Position numbers and translations under genes: made by a program. From the NCBI GenBank assembly GCA_025058955.1, contig JANXDV010000021.1, positions 1-13,760 on the forward strand: 13,760 bases of DNA, given 5' to 3'. The notes under the pieces are model-generated. The model was not told the origin of the DNA, ran no database searches, and saw nothing but the letters and a program-made list of their open reading frames with translations. Positions within the stretch are counted from its first letter, which is position 1. The number at the start of each line of letters is the position of its first letter. Shown here one piece after another: positions 13,546 through 13,760 of this stretch. This DNA is from Archaeoglobaceae archaeon (lineage in GTDB: Archaea; Halobacteriota; Archaeoglobi; Archaeoglobales; Archaeoglobaceae).

Positions 13546-13760
13546 TTGGAAGGTTTTTAGCCAATGGAAGGCTTTATGAAGGCAAATTCGAGATCGCTAA
13601 AAACAAATTGCTCTTCGAATCACTTGAATTTCCCATGGCTTGCATAAAATTTCTGCCTCCTGTGATCCCGAGCAAGATCGTTGCGGTTGGTTTGAACTAC
13701 TTGGATCATGCTGAAGAACTTGGAATGCCAATTCCAGAAGAACCGATCATCTTTTTTAAG
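13542..13760 (+). CDS. Fumarylacetoacetate-hydrolase-family protein, N-terminal part (cut by the window edge)
   Basis: The first 73 codons are present and the frame runs off the right edge. The translation begins MIGRFLANGRLYEGKFEI and carries FLPPVIPSKIVAVGLNYLDH (37-56) followed by AEELGMPIPEEPIIFFK. This is the hallmark of the family that includes fumarylacetoacetate hydrolase, HpcE/HpaG isomerase-decarboxylases and acylpyruvate hydrolases. The metal-binding glutamates and substrate pocket lie in the missing part, so the reaction cannot be assigned. The ATG overlaps the macro-domain stop as ATGA, placing it fourth in the operon with radical SAM, helicase and macro-domain genes. Confidence 0.88.
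   Translation, partial: MIGRFLANGRLYEGKFEIAKNKLLFESLEFPMACIKFLPPVIPSKIVAVGLNYLDHAEELGMPIPEEPIIFFK

Noticed and set aside
1..13760. CRISPR arrays, insertion sequences, integrases or toxin-antitoxin pairs
   Set aside because: No spaced direct repeats, transposase motifs or terminal inverted repeats were seen on reading the window.

Overview
The window is a gene-dense, AT-rich piece of a euryarchaeal chromosome, most likely from the Archaeoglobales. Evidence for this is: an archaeal-type S-adenosylmethionine synthetase, archaeal Trm56, archaeal promoters (TATA boxes about 25 nt ahead of start codons, many transcripts apparently leaderless), a tRNA with an intron at position 37/38 that folds as a bulge-helix-bulge, a tetrahedral-type ferritin like that of Archaeoglobus fulgidus, and a 169-residue flavin reductase like the A. 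fulgidus ferric reductase. The species cannot be fixed from the sequence alone.

Layout. 1-181 (-): start of the S-adenosylmethionine synthetase gene, divergent from pyrE at 298-819 (+). 778-3554 (-): trm56, purB and a helix-turn-helix/periplasmic-binding-like regulator, apparently one operon read right to left; its last gene overlaps the 3' end of pyrE tail to tail. 3819-5045 (+): a soluble PAS-PAS-GAF protein ending in a histidine-kinase dimerisation segment that lacks both the phospho-acceptor histidine and the ATPase domain. 5048-6063 (-): ferritin followed by ferric reductase, joined by an ATGA overlap. 6142-6501 (-): a stand-alone CheY-like receiver. 6541-9610 (-): argG, a CinA-like gene and pyrC, joined by ATGA overlaps. 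9699-10010 (+): tatA. 10209-10303 (-): tRNA-Ser(GGA) with a 14-nt intron. 10332 to the right edge (+): a radical SAM protein, a UPF1-like SF1 helicase, a macro-domain protein and the start of a fumarylacetoacetate-hydrolase-family enzyme, closely packed and apparently one operon.

How the genes fit together. Much of the window is nucleotide and amino-acid biosynthesis: pyrE and pyrC (pyrimidines), purB (purines), argG (arginine), plus methyl-group supply and use (S-adenosylmethionine synthetase, Trm56). The ferritin/ferric-reductase pair is an iron storage and release unit. It lies next to a sensor-like protein and a receiver, although neither is an obvious canonical two-component partner. The rightmost operon has the least predictable function: radical SAM chemistry, nucleic-acid unwinding and ADP-ribose binding are encoded together.

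I saw no insertion sequence, CRISPR array or integrase. The two longest non-coding stretches are 3555-3818 and 10011-10208. The first is AT-rich and holds promoters. The second lies between tatA and the tRNA and may contain a decayed gene remnant.
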